A stretch of DNA of 64,000 bases from Rummeliibacillus pycnus_A (lineage in GTDB: Bacteria > Bacillota > Bacilli > Bacillales_A > Planococcaceae). Positions 29,811 to 37,341 of the stretch are shown here, piece by piece. Position 1 is the stretch's first letter, and each line of letters starts with the position of its first letter. Position numbers and translations under genes: made by a program. Below the pieces are notes generated by a model. That model was not told where the DNA came from, made no database searches, and saw nothing but the letters and a program-made list of their open reading frames with translations. The DNA lies in NCBI RefSeq assembly GCF_044359855.1, contig NZ_CP132291.1, forward strand, positions 2,790,001 to 2,854,000. The letters run 5' to 3'.

Positions 29811-31808
29811 TTACTTTTCTAATGTTTGGATTAAAGGTTTTACAAGCTCAGTAGCTGTTTTCCCAACTTTTTTATGATCCTCTACTACAGATAAAACTAG
29901 GAATTCATGCTTCTTTTTCGTATCAAATGCCACGACAAAGCTATTTTCTTGGCCTTCTGTTCCTTGTGTTTGTTTTAATTCAGCGGTACCTGTTTTGGCA
30001 GCTAGAGTGGAGCTAATTCCATTTAAACTATGTGCTGTACCGTTTGTATTTTGAACAACTTGTACCATTGCATTTTTGACAATATTTGCTGATTTTGCAC
30101 TAACAGCATTTTTGGTCTTTGTTTGTTGATCTTTTAATAAATGTGCATAAACCACTTTGCCGTTACTTGCAAAAGCACTATACGTAATGGCTTGTTGAAT
30201 AGGGGACATCAACACTTGGCCTTGTCCATATGCGGTATCAGCTAATAGAATGTCAGATTTAAAGGATTCGTTGTTTGAAATTTGAGCAGGTTTCATATCA
30301 AATGGTAAATCTAACTTTTCACCAAAGATAAATTTATTGAACCCTTTTCGCAATATGTTTTCGCCCATTTCTAACCCTTCTTGAGCAAAGAAAATATTAT
30401 CTGAGTATATCAAGGCTGTTTGCAAATTTACTTTTGGAACATTGGATACGCGCGTTACAAAATAATTGCCCCAAGATTTATCCTTTTGCCATTTAAGTCC
30501 TTGGATTGTACGAACTTTGTTTGTTGTTAAAGCGCCTGCATCAAGTGCAACGCTTGCTGTAACAGTTTTCAATGTAGAGCCGGGTGCAAAGCGTTGTGTA
30601 AAGCGATTTGTGAATGGTTTTTGTTCATCGTTCATATAGGCATCGTAGTCTTGTTGTGATATCCCTCGAATCATTTTGTTTGGATCGTAGGAAGGTTTAC
30701 TCACGAGTGCAAGTAGTTCACCAGTTTTAGGCTGCATGACGACAGAAGCTCCAGCAGCATTTTCTAGTGCATCATATGCTTTTAATTGTGTTTTTGCATC
30801 TATTGTTAGTTTAATATCCTTACCGTCTTCACGATAAGCTTCTAGTAATACTTCTTTAACTTTACCGTTTTTATCTTTTAAAGAAATTTTACCACCGTTC
30901 TTACCACGTAATTCTTTATCGTAGGCTCTTTCTAAGCCACTTTTGCCAATAATAGCATCGGCTGAAAGAGTCGCATCTTTTTCAAGATCTTCTTGAGTTA
31001 CTTTCCCTGTATAACCAATCATTGTTGAAGCAGCTTCTGCAAGTGGATAATAACGAATATCTACTGCTTGATACTGTACGCCAGTCATTTTCATAATCTG
31101 ATCATTATTGATTACTTTTAATGGAACAAATAAATCTTCTTTGACCCAATTTTGGCTGAGCTTTGTTTTAATTTCTTTTTCAGTCATATCAAATTGTTTT
31201 GCAATAGTCTTTATATTTTCTTCTTTTTTCGATCCGTCTCCAAGTTCTTTAGGGATGATTCCAGCTTGACGGAATTCAGCGTTTGTTGCGAGTTCATTAC
31301 CATTTTTGTCGAGAATTTTGCCTCGAATGGCATCTTCTTCTGTATAGGAAATCTTATCGGTTGCTTCCATATGTGGGAAGATGAGTTCAGGGTTCCAGTC
31401 AACAACAAAATCCTTACCTTGTTTTACGAGCATTCCCTTGTATGAAAGGGTAGGTATTCTGCCAAGTGCCGTTACCAAACTTAATTTATACGTAAATTCG
31501 TATTGACCTCTTTTGATCTTGGATACGGTAACGTCACTAGCCTTCATATTTTCTGCACCAATTCCATGAAAAATATTTGAATACTTATCAATCAATGCTT
31601 GCTTGTTATAATCATATTTTTTAAGCGCATTATTGGACACTAGTGAAGGTAATAGATTAAATTGTTGTTTTGTTATGATTTCGACAAATTTTTTGGCTTT
31701 TTGTTCAGCCTTTTGTTCGGCATTTTGTTGTGCCATATAATAAGAACCGCTAGAAATAACTGCGATTAGAATTACAATGATGCTAATTAGTAGTGCTTTA
31801 CTCTTCAA
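29811..31808 (-). CDS. pbpC: Class B penicillin-binding protein (PbpC/MecA-type)
   Basis: 665 aa; TTG start 10 nt after AAGGAGG. N-terminal membrane anchor (about 7-25), an NTF2-like MecA_N domain (about 35-150), a dimerisation/pedestal domain, then the transpeptidase with active-site STLK (in FAPGSTLKTV), SDN (YSDNIFFAQ) and KTGT (AAKTGTAEL). It cross-links peptidoglycan outside the cell. The domain order is that of B. subtilis PbpC and staphylococcal PBP2a, a low-beta-lactam-affinity class. The real resistance phenotype cannot be read from sequence. Confidence 0.88.
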   Translation of the reverse strand: MKSKALLISIIVILIAVISSGSYYMAQQNAEQKAEQKAKKFVEIITKQQFNLLPSLVSNNALKKYDYNKQALIDKYSNIFHGIGAENMKASDVTVSKIKRGQYEFTYKLSLVTALGRIPTLSYKGMLVKQGKDFVVDWNPELIFPHMEATDKISYTEEDAIRGKILDKNGNELATNAEFRQAGIIPKELGDGSKKEENIKTIAKQFDMTEKEIKTKLSQNWVKEDLFVPLKVINNDQIMKMTGVQYQAVDIRYYPLAEAASTMIGYTGKVTQEDLEKDATLSADAIIGKSGLERAYDKELRGKNGGKISLKDKNGKVKEVLLEAYREDGKDIKLTIDAKTQLKAYDALENAAGASVVMQPKTGELLALVSKPSYDPNKMIRGISQQDYDAYMNDEQKPFTNRFTQRFAPGSTLKTVTASVALDAGALTTNKVRTIQGLKWQKDKSWGNYFVTRVSNVPKVNLQTALIYSDNIFFAQEGLEMGENILRKGFNKFIFGEKLDLPFDMKPAQISNNESFKSDILLADTAYGQGQVLMSPIQQAITYSAFASNGKVVYAHLLKDQQTKTKNAVSAKSANIVKNAMVQVVQNTNGTAHSLNGISSTLAAKTGTAELKQTQGTEGQENSFVVAFDTKKKHEFLVLSVVEDHKKVGKTATELVKPLIQTLEK

Positions 31809-32012
31809 GCAAAATCGCCTCCTTATCGTTATTATAACGATGTATGGTTAAAAGTATAATAGAATGAACTATTAATGTTAAAATGATAAAGTGAAATTTC
31901 ACTTAACAAGGGGAGTTTTCTTAATTCTTGTCTTGTTAGTAGAATCGGGCTTTTGTATTGAGTGTTGAACTGAAGGGCTACTGTTCGATAATACATGAAA
32001 AGAGGATTTAAT

Positions 32013-32489
32013 ATGAAGAAAATGCGAATTTCACTCATCCTGATAGCGGTTGTGCTTATTGTTTTCGGATGGGGAGCACATAAGCAACAAGAGCAAAAAC
32101 AACAAATCAATTCAATAATAAATGAACAACAAGGCGTCAATCAAATCGAGGTAAAAGATAGTGCTGACAAAGTCGTTTGGTCAACAAAAAATGAAGCAGA
32201 TCAGTACAAAGAACAATATCCTTTAAGCCATGTTGATAAACTGGAAAAAGGAGATCGCAAGGTATTTGCCGAAGATCCAGATTACAAGATTACTTATAAA
32301 AGGGATAGTAAAGCGCTTTATTCTGTTGAAATATTACGTTTGACAGGTGAAAATAAATCAGTTTCTAAGGAATTACAGCCATTTTTGTTTGATGTAAAAG
32401 GTAATACTTATGTAATCTATTGGCCAGAACAAAATAAAGTACTTGAACAATCAGAGAATACACAAAAATTATTAAATCGTGTAAAATGA
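32013..32489 (+). CDS. Exported or membrane-anchored hypothetical protein
   Basis: 158 aa from ATG 32013, which follows AAAAGAGG; an in-frame ATG at 31995 lies upstream of that site. One N-terminal hydrophobic segment (ISLILIAVVLIVFGWGA), then a glutamine-rich stretch (QQEQKQQINSIINEQQ), then a soluble charged domain (about 45-158). It is divergent from the PBP gene across about 200 bp, so co-regulation with wall synthesis is possible. I do not recognise the family. Confidence 0.65.
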   Translation: MKKMRISLILIAVVLIVFGWGAHKQQEQKQQINSIINEQQGVNQIEVKDSADKVVWSTKNEADQYKEQYPLSHVDKLEKGDRKVFAEDPDYKITYKRDSKALYSVEILRLTGENKSVSKELQPFLFDVKGNTYVIYWPEQNKVLEQSENTQKLLNRVK

Positions 32490-32545
32490 AACGTCTATCT
32501 TTAAAGATTTTAAAGGGTGCCTCTCGATAACTATGAGAATAATGC

Positions 32546-32594
32546 AAAAAGCATGATGCTGTGACACCGTTTGTCATTCAACATCATGCTTTTT
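32546..32594. terminator. Bidirectional terminator
   Basis: AAAAAGCATGATG / CATCATGCTTTTT with a loop of about 23 nt, between convergent genes ending at 32489 and 32607. Confidence 0.8.
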
Positions 32595-32606
32595 CTTTTG
32601 GAATTT

Positions 32607-33113
32607 TTATGCTTCAGGAGCGGTAAATGTACGACCTGCTAATTCAGAATCTAACATGAAGATGGCATTTGAATCATTTTCGATACGTTCAAATTTGTGA
32701 ATAAGTGTATCTAATGTAGATTCTTCTTCAACTTGTTCGTCAATAAACCATTTTAAGAATGCCATTGTAGCATGCTCACGTTCATCTAATGCAATATCAG
32801 AAAGTCCATAGATTCGACGAGTTACTTCTTTTTCATGTAAAAGTGCAGTTTTAAATGCTTCTAAAACAGATGGAAAATCATTTTCTGGACTTTCAAATCC
32901 TTGGATTGTTGCACGATAGCCCATATCATTTATAAAGTTGTACAACTTCATCGCATGGAAGCGTTCTTCTTCAGCTTGTACTAAAAAGAAGTTAGCAAAG
33001 CCATCGTAGTTTTCGCTAGTACAATAAGCTGCCATCGCTAAGTAAGTGTGTGCTGAATAAAATTCAAAGTTCATTTGATCATTTAGTGCATTGTGTAGTG
33101 TTTCAGTTAACAT
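32607..33113 (-). CDS. ftnA: Ferritin, non-heme iron storage protein
   Basis: 168 aa, the usual length; ATG after GAGGAGG. The di-iron ferroxidase ligands of bacterial ferritin are all present: E17, E50, H53, E94 and Q127/E130. It assembles into 24-mers that oxidise and store iron in the cytosol. Single gene with its own SigA promoter at 33158-33187. I see no Fur or PerR box overlapping that promoter. Confidence 0.92.
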   Translation of the reverse strand: MLTETLHNALNDQMNFEFYSAHTYLAMAAYCTSENYDGFANFFLVQAEEERFHAMKLYNFINDMGYRATIQGFESPENDFPSVLEAFKTALLHEKEVTRRIYGLSDIALDEREHATMAFLKWFIDEQVEEESTLDTLIHKFERIENDSNAIFMLDSELAGRTFTAPEA

Positions 33114-33157
33114 GAATTTTCCTCCTCAGAATATAATGACTTCAATATTTCCCTTCT

Positions 33158-33187
33158 AGTATACAACGGTCATAACTATTGGTTCAA
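33158..33187 (-). promoter_or_regulatory. SigA promoter of the ferritin gene
   Basis: Minus strand TTGAAC (33187-33182), 18 bp, TATACT (33163-33158). Confidence 0.65.
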
Positions 33188-33189
33188 AA

Positions 33190-33455
33190 AATGAATAAAT
33201 ATTGTTTTTTTGTAATATTTTTTATGTTTATGGCAATTCCTAATTATGCATTTTGAAGAACTGCACCGAGAAAAATTAGCCACAATGCTAATATTGTTGT
33301 TGCAATTTAAATGAAAATCCACCTAATAGTGTAGAAAAAATTGTGAATAGATGGAATTTTGTCTTAAAAAATTTCCCGAGAAATAATTTTGTCGAAAGCT
33401 GATCCAAATCTTTTCACCGGTATTTATATGGTCAAGCCATATAGATACACTTAGA
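33190..33455. other. Gene-free spacer between ferritin and desK
   Basis: AT-rich, no open frame with a ribosome binding site and no clear repeat. The right end carries the desK promoter with extended -10 TTGCTATAAT (33458-33467). Confidence 0.5.
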
Positions 33456-33498
33456 CTTTGCTATAATGAAATCAACTAAAAGGCGGTGAATAGTTTAC

Positions 33499-34623
33499 GT
33501 GACAAAATGGTATAGTGTCTTTCCAAAAAATCCAGTGATGAGTGGAGTAGCATGGATTGCTTTTTGTTTGCTTCCATTTTATTTGATTTTCCATTCATCA
33601 CAAAAGCTTGAAGGATCAATTGCTCTTGCGGTATTAATCATGTATTTAATATGCTTCCGTTTTGCCTATAGCGCTACAAATGGGCTTGTATATATGTGGA
33701 TCGCTTTCGGTATGGTAATCAATGCTGGGATGACAGTATTATTTGGATATATATATTTTTCCTTTTTCACAGCATTTTCTATAGGGAAAATCCACCATAC
33801 AGTAGGATTTTACATTATGTATGGACTTCATATTGCGATGACTGTTGGCTCCGTTATCGGTGGGTTCTTTATCGAGACAGATTTGTTCGTTCAAGAGCTT
33901 CCTTTAATAGTAGTGATTTTGTTTAGTGCAATTTTGGGGCCTTTTTATCTTTATAGTGAAAGTAAGAGTAAAAAACTTGAAGGTGCATTAGAAACAGCAA
34001 ACGCACGAATTTCAGAATTAAGCGTTTATGAAGAAAGACAACGAATTGCAAGAGATTTACATGATACATTAGGACAAAAACTATCTATGATTGGCTTGAA
34101 AAGTGATTTGGCTGTTCGTTTAGTTGAGAAGAATCCAAAAGCTGCTATCGGGGAGCTCCATGATATTCGACAAACATCTAGTATTGCATTAAAAGAAGTA
34201 CGCGAAATGGTATCGAATATGAAGAATGTTAAATTACAAGAGGAATTAGCACATGTACAGCAAATTTTAAGGGCGGCTAATATAAGGCTATCAATGGATG
34301 GAAATCCACAGTTCGAAAAGATTCCAACAATGCTTAGTAACTCATTGAGTATGTGTTTAAAAGAGGCTATTAATAATGTGGTGCGTCATAGCCAGGCAAC
34401 AGAATGTAAGATAGCCATCTTTCAAACTGCCGATTTTATAGAAATCATTATTAGTGACAATGGAATCGGGTTATCCAATAGCACTAAAAAGCCATCATGT
34501 AATGGTTTAAATGGTATGAAAGAACGCGTTGAATTTGTAAATGGTGAATTGGAAATACGTGAAAAGAATGGAACGATAGTGAGAATAACAGTGCCGATTG
34601 TGATCGCACCTAATAAAGAATAA
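33499..34623 (+). CDS. desK: DesK-type sensor histidine kinase (orphan)
   Basis: 374 aa; GTG start behind AAAGGCGGTG. About five membrane helices (about 15-150) are followed by a coiled linker (SESKSKKLEGALETANARISELSVYEE). The HisKA_3 motif ARDLHDTLGQKL puts the phosphoacceptor at H188, the same number as in B. subtilis DesK. Then come N-box EAINNVVRHS and G-box SDNGIGL/GLNGMKERV. DesK senses membrane fluidity in the cold and phosphorylates DesR. No desR follows: a terminator comes straight after (34631-34664) and the next gene is a thioesterase. The partner must lie elsewhere or be different. Confidence 0.87.
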   Translation: MTKWYSVFPKNPVMSGVAWIAFCLLPFYLIFHSSQKLEGSIALAVLIMYLICFRFAYSATNGLVYMWIAFGMVINAGMTVLFGYIYFSFFTAFSIGKIHHTVGFYIMYGLHIAMTVGSVIGGFFIETDLFVQELPLIVVILFSAILGPFYLYSESKSKKLEGALETANARISELSVYEERQRIARDLHDTLGQKLSMIGLKSDLAVRLVEKNPKAAIGELHDIRQTSSIALKEVREMVSNMKNVKLQEELAHVQQILRAANIRLSMDGNPQFEKIPTMLSNSLSMCLKEAINNVVRHSQATECKIAIFQTADFIEIIISDNGIGLSNSTKKPSCNGLNGMKERVEFVNGELEIREKNGTIVRITVPIVIAPNKE

Positions 34624-34630
34624 TTATTTC

Positions 34631-34664
34631 GCTCGAATATCTTTGTAGATATTCGAGCTTTTTT
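34631..34664 (+). terminator. Terminator of desK
   Basis: GCTCGAATATC / GATATTCGAGC perfect 11-bp stem, 6-nt loop, T6. Confidence 0.9.
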
Positions 34665-34794
34665 ATAGAAATATTCTCTCCTATGAAGAATATTTTCTTT
34701 TTAAAGATAAAATTCACTAAAAAGAAAAGGATTCAATTAATTAACGTCGAAATGTAAGTAATAAGAATATTTTATTTTAAACAGAAAGGTTGAA

Positions 34795-35283
34795 ATGGGT
34801 ATGATCAAAGAGAATAGTAAAGCAATTCAAGATGATTATCCAAATAGTTTTGCTTGGTGTTATGGATGTGGTCATTTAAATGATGAAGGCATTCATGTAA
34901 AAACTTATTGGGAAGATGAACTAACAATTTCTTGCATTCAACCGGACAAAAAGTATACAGCAATACCTGGTTTTGTGTATGGGGGATTTATAGCTTCTTT
35001 TATAGATTGTCATGGGACTGGGTCAGCATCATTAGCATTGCATCAAAAAAACGGTCACAAACCAGGTGACGGAGTAGAACCACCTCGCTTCGTTACGGCG
35101 TCTTTACATGTAGATTATCTAATGCCAACGCCACAAGGGGTGCAGTTAAAGGCGATCGGTAAGGTAGAAGAGATTCATCCTAAGAAATTTAAAGTAATGA
35201 TTCAAGTTTTTGCAAGCGATCTTCATGTAGCAAATGCTGAAGTAGTAGCTGTTGTCATGCCAAAAAGCTTTTTAAAAAGCTAA
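34795..35283 (+). CDS. Hotdog-fold thioesterase (PaaI/YigI-like)
   Basis: 162 aa; ATG behind AAAGG. The hotdog helix is in GFVYGGFIASFIDCHGTGSASLAL (about 60-83). A CYGCG pair near residue 20 is typical of one thioesterase subgroup. The beta strand TASLHVDYLMPTPQG closes the fold. It is expected to hydrolyse an acyl-CoA, substrate unknown. Single gene, not coupled to its neighbours. Confidence 0.78.
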   Translation: MGMIKENSKAIQDDYPNSFAWCYGCGHLNDEGIHVKTYWEDELTISCIQPDKKYTAIPGFVYGGFIASFIDCHGTGSASLALHQKNGHKPGDGVEPPRFVTASLHVDYLMPTPQGVQLKAIGKVEEIHPKKFKVMIQVFASDLHVANAEVVAVVMPKSFLKS

Positions 35284-35353
35284 GGGAATATTTATTATAG
35301 AAGAAAATTCTTTTTAAGAAAGTTATTTTTAAAAATTACTATTTCGGACATTA

Positions 35354-35368
35354 TGTAAGCGCTTGACA
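35354..35368 (+). promoter_or_regulatory. cre-like sequence overlapping a promoter
   Basis: TGTAAGCGCTTGACA matches the CcpA cre consensus (TGWAARCGYTWNCW) except near the 3' end. The TTGACA inside it could be the -35 of the XRE gene at 35401. Confidence 0.35.
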
Positions 35369-35400
35369 TCAGTCTGACAAACACAAGGGAGAGATGGCGA

Positions 35401-35769
35401 ATGTTTAATCCACAAGATTTTGGTGAAAAGTTAAAAGAGTTACGTATTCAAAATGGGTATTCAATGCTATCGTTAGGAAAAGCCATTGGTACATCCGCAA
35501 GCCGTATCAAAAGTTGGGAAATGGGCGAAAGTGTACCGTCTGCTAGCTGGATTGTCAAGCTTAGCAATATTCTACAAGTATCAGCTGACGAATTGTTGCT
35601 TAATATGCTTGATGAAACGCCTTCAAAAGGGGAAAAGGTGTTTCCTAAAAAGCGCAATGCTATTTTAAATGAGTTGAGTGTTTTATTACATGAACTGGAT
35701 AAAAAGGATTTATGGGAACTTTATACTTTAGCTGAATTAAAAGCATTGCAAAAAGAAGTATCATTATAG
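35401..35769 (+). CDS. XRE-family HTH regulator
   Basis: 122 aa; ATG shortly after GGGAGAGATGG. The HTH_3 domain occupies residues about 8-65 (LKELRIQNGYSMLSLGKAIG, then IKSWEMGESVPS...LSNILQVSADELL). The C-terminal 50 residues are charged and predicted helical, with no known effector domain. It is a DNA-binding regulator of unknown target. A cre-like sequence overlaps its promoter. Confidence 0.8.
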   Translation: MFNPQDFGEKLKELRIQNGYSMLSLGKAIGTSASRIKSWEMGESVPSASWIVKLSNILQVSADELLLNMLDETPSKGEKVFPKKRNAILNELSVLLHELDKKDLWELYTLAELKALQKEVSL

Positions 35770-35860
35770 AAGTAGAATTGATAATTTTAATAGTAAATAG
35801 AGCGAAGTTTTTCGTTTCTAATTAGATACTGGACTGATACCGTTATAATAATTTATTCGT

Positions 35861-35902
35861 GAGGAGTTATGCAAAAGATTTTCTTTTGCATAACTCCTTT
35901 TT
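35861..35902 (+). terminator. Terminator after the XRE gene
   Basis: GGAGTTATGCAAAAG / CTTTTGCATAACTCC 15-bp perfect stem, 5-nt loop, T run. Confidence 0.9.
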
Positions 35903-35909
35903 CTATTTC

Positions 35910-36250
35910 TTGTAGAAGAAACTATCTTTGGTGAAATAAAAGAACATTGTAGTCTATTATGACGATTAATCCTTTAAAATAGGAATATTACCATAATAAA
36001 GAAAATTTTTTGTAATATTTCAGGGTGAAAAAGCAGTTTTTTAACATGATTTTATCCGATTTTTAACTTGAAATAAAAATATTTTAGGACGTTTATTGAA
36101 ATCATCTCTTTCTTTGTAAAAAATATACTAAATTTTTTCGCGTAAAAGTTAATATATTCCACGCGTTGCTAACCCAGTCATATCAATAGCTATGAAAATA
36201 TCTCAAAAAAAATATTAAACATCATGTATTAAATGTCAGAAAATTGGCAA
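35910..36250. other. AT-rich gene-free spacer
   Basis: No gene found. Unusually A+T-rich, with several poly-A/T tracts, leading to the WalR-like box and promoter region of the next gene. Confidence 0.5.
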
Positions 36251-36254
36251 AGAA

Positions 36255-36271
36255 TGTAACACGATTGTCAC
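36255..36271 (+). promoter_or_regulatory. WalR (YycF) box-like direct repeat
   Basis: TGTAAC, 5 nt, TGTCAC. One mismatch to the TGTWAH-N5-TGTWAH consensus, about 86 bp upstream of a YocH-type gene, which is a classic WalR target in B. subtilis. Confidence 0.55.
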
Positions 36272-36356
36272 AGGGTGTACATCGATTAGAAATAGTTATG
36301 ACATGTGATGATGGTAAAGTTAGTCGTGTTAGTACAAAGGAGGTCGTTTTTAAACG

Positions 36357-37157
36357 ATGAAAAAATATTTAATTGCACTAGCAGGTGTTTTCGCAATAGG
36401 AACAGCAGCTTTGACAACTCAAGCATCAGCTGCTAGTTACAAAGTGGAAAAAGGTGATACACTTTGGGATATCTCTCAAGACCAAGATGTATCCGTTCAA
36501 GATTTGAAAAAATGGAACGAATTAAAATCAGACGTTATAGTTCCTTCACAACAGCTAGAAGTTAGCTCTAAAGCTAAAACATATACTATTAAAAAAGGTG
36601 ACACTTTATTTAAGATTTCAAAAGAAACAGGGGTCTCTATTGAAGATTTAAAAGCTAATAATAATCTTACTAGTGATCTAATCTATGTAGGTCAATCACT
36701 TGCGTTATCAGGAGATTCACAGAATGTGAAAGTCGCTTCTGATTCAAACAATCAAACACCAGCTAAAACACAAGAAACAAATACACAAGCAACAAACACA
36801 CAAACAACTAATAAACAAACGACTAATACACAGCCATCAACTAGTCAGTCTGCACAACAATCGTCAGGAAAGACAATGACAGTTACAGCAACAGCATATA
36901 CACCAAATTGTGCCGGATGTTCAGGTGTAACTGCAACAGGTATTAATGTAAAAGCAAATCCGAATATGAAAGTTATAGCAGTTGACCCTAGAGTTATTCC
37001 ATTGGGTTCAAAAGTATGGGTTGAAGGTTACGGTACAGCAATTGCTGGTGATACTGGTGGTGCAATCAAGGGAAATAGAATTGATTTGTTGATGCCTAAT
37101 AATAGCCAAGCTAATAGCTGGGGCGTACGTACAGTTACCATTAAAGTATTAGATTAA
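36357..37157 (+). CDS. yocH: LysM-3D domain cell-wall hydrolase (YocH-like)
   Basis: 266 aa; ATG 7 nt after AAAGGAGGTCG. Signal peptide MKKYLIALAGVFAIGTAALT ending ASA. Two LysM modules bind glycan (about 28-70, YKVEKGDTLWDIS...; about 76-120, YTIKKGDTLFKIS...). They are followed by a threonine/glutamine linker (about 125-165) and a 3D domain named for its three Asp: VTATAYTP, AVDPRVIPLGSKVWV, AGDTGGAIKGNRIDL. The fold resembles lytic transglycosylase/MltA. Secreted. Control by WalR is inferred from the upstream box. Confidence 0.88.
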   Translation: MKKYLIALAGVFAIGTAALTTQASAASYKVEKGDTLWDISQDQDVSVQDLKKWNELKSDVIVPSQQLEVSSKAKTYTIKKGDTLFKISKETGVSIEDLKANNNLTSDLIYVGQSLALSGDSQNVKVASDSNNQTPAKTQETNTQATNTQTTNKQTTNTQPSTSQSAQQSSGKTMTVTATAYTPNCAGCSGVTATGINVKANPNMKVIAVDPRVIPLGSKVWVEGYGTAIAGDTGGAIKGNRIDLLMPNNSQANSWGVRTVTIKVLD

Positions 37158-37197
37158 GTAAATAATAACTTATGGATATAAGCTCTCAGATTGATAT

Positions 37198-37236
37198 GAA
37201 ACGCTCTTAATGTGAAAATCATTAAGGGCGTTTTTT
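37198..37236 (+). terminator. Terminator of the YocH-like gene
   Basis: AACGCTCTTAATG / CATTAAGGGCGTT with G-U, 7-nt loop, T7. Confidence 0.85.
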
Positions 37237-37341
37237 TATTTTATTTTGAAAAAATGATGAAATTAAGCAATGTTAACTGCATAAATGTTGTCATAATTGT
37301 ATAGTAGAATATATGAAGATTAGAAAATTAGGTGGATGTGG

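Noticed and set aside
36780..36840. Short repeated ACAAAC/ACTAAT units, considered as a CRISPR-like or tandem repeat
   Set aside because: They encode the Thr/Gln/Asn linker of the LysM-3D protein; ordinary low-complexity coding sequence.
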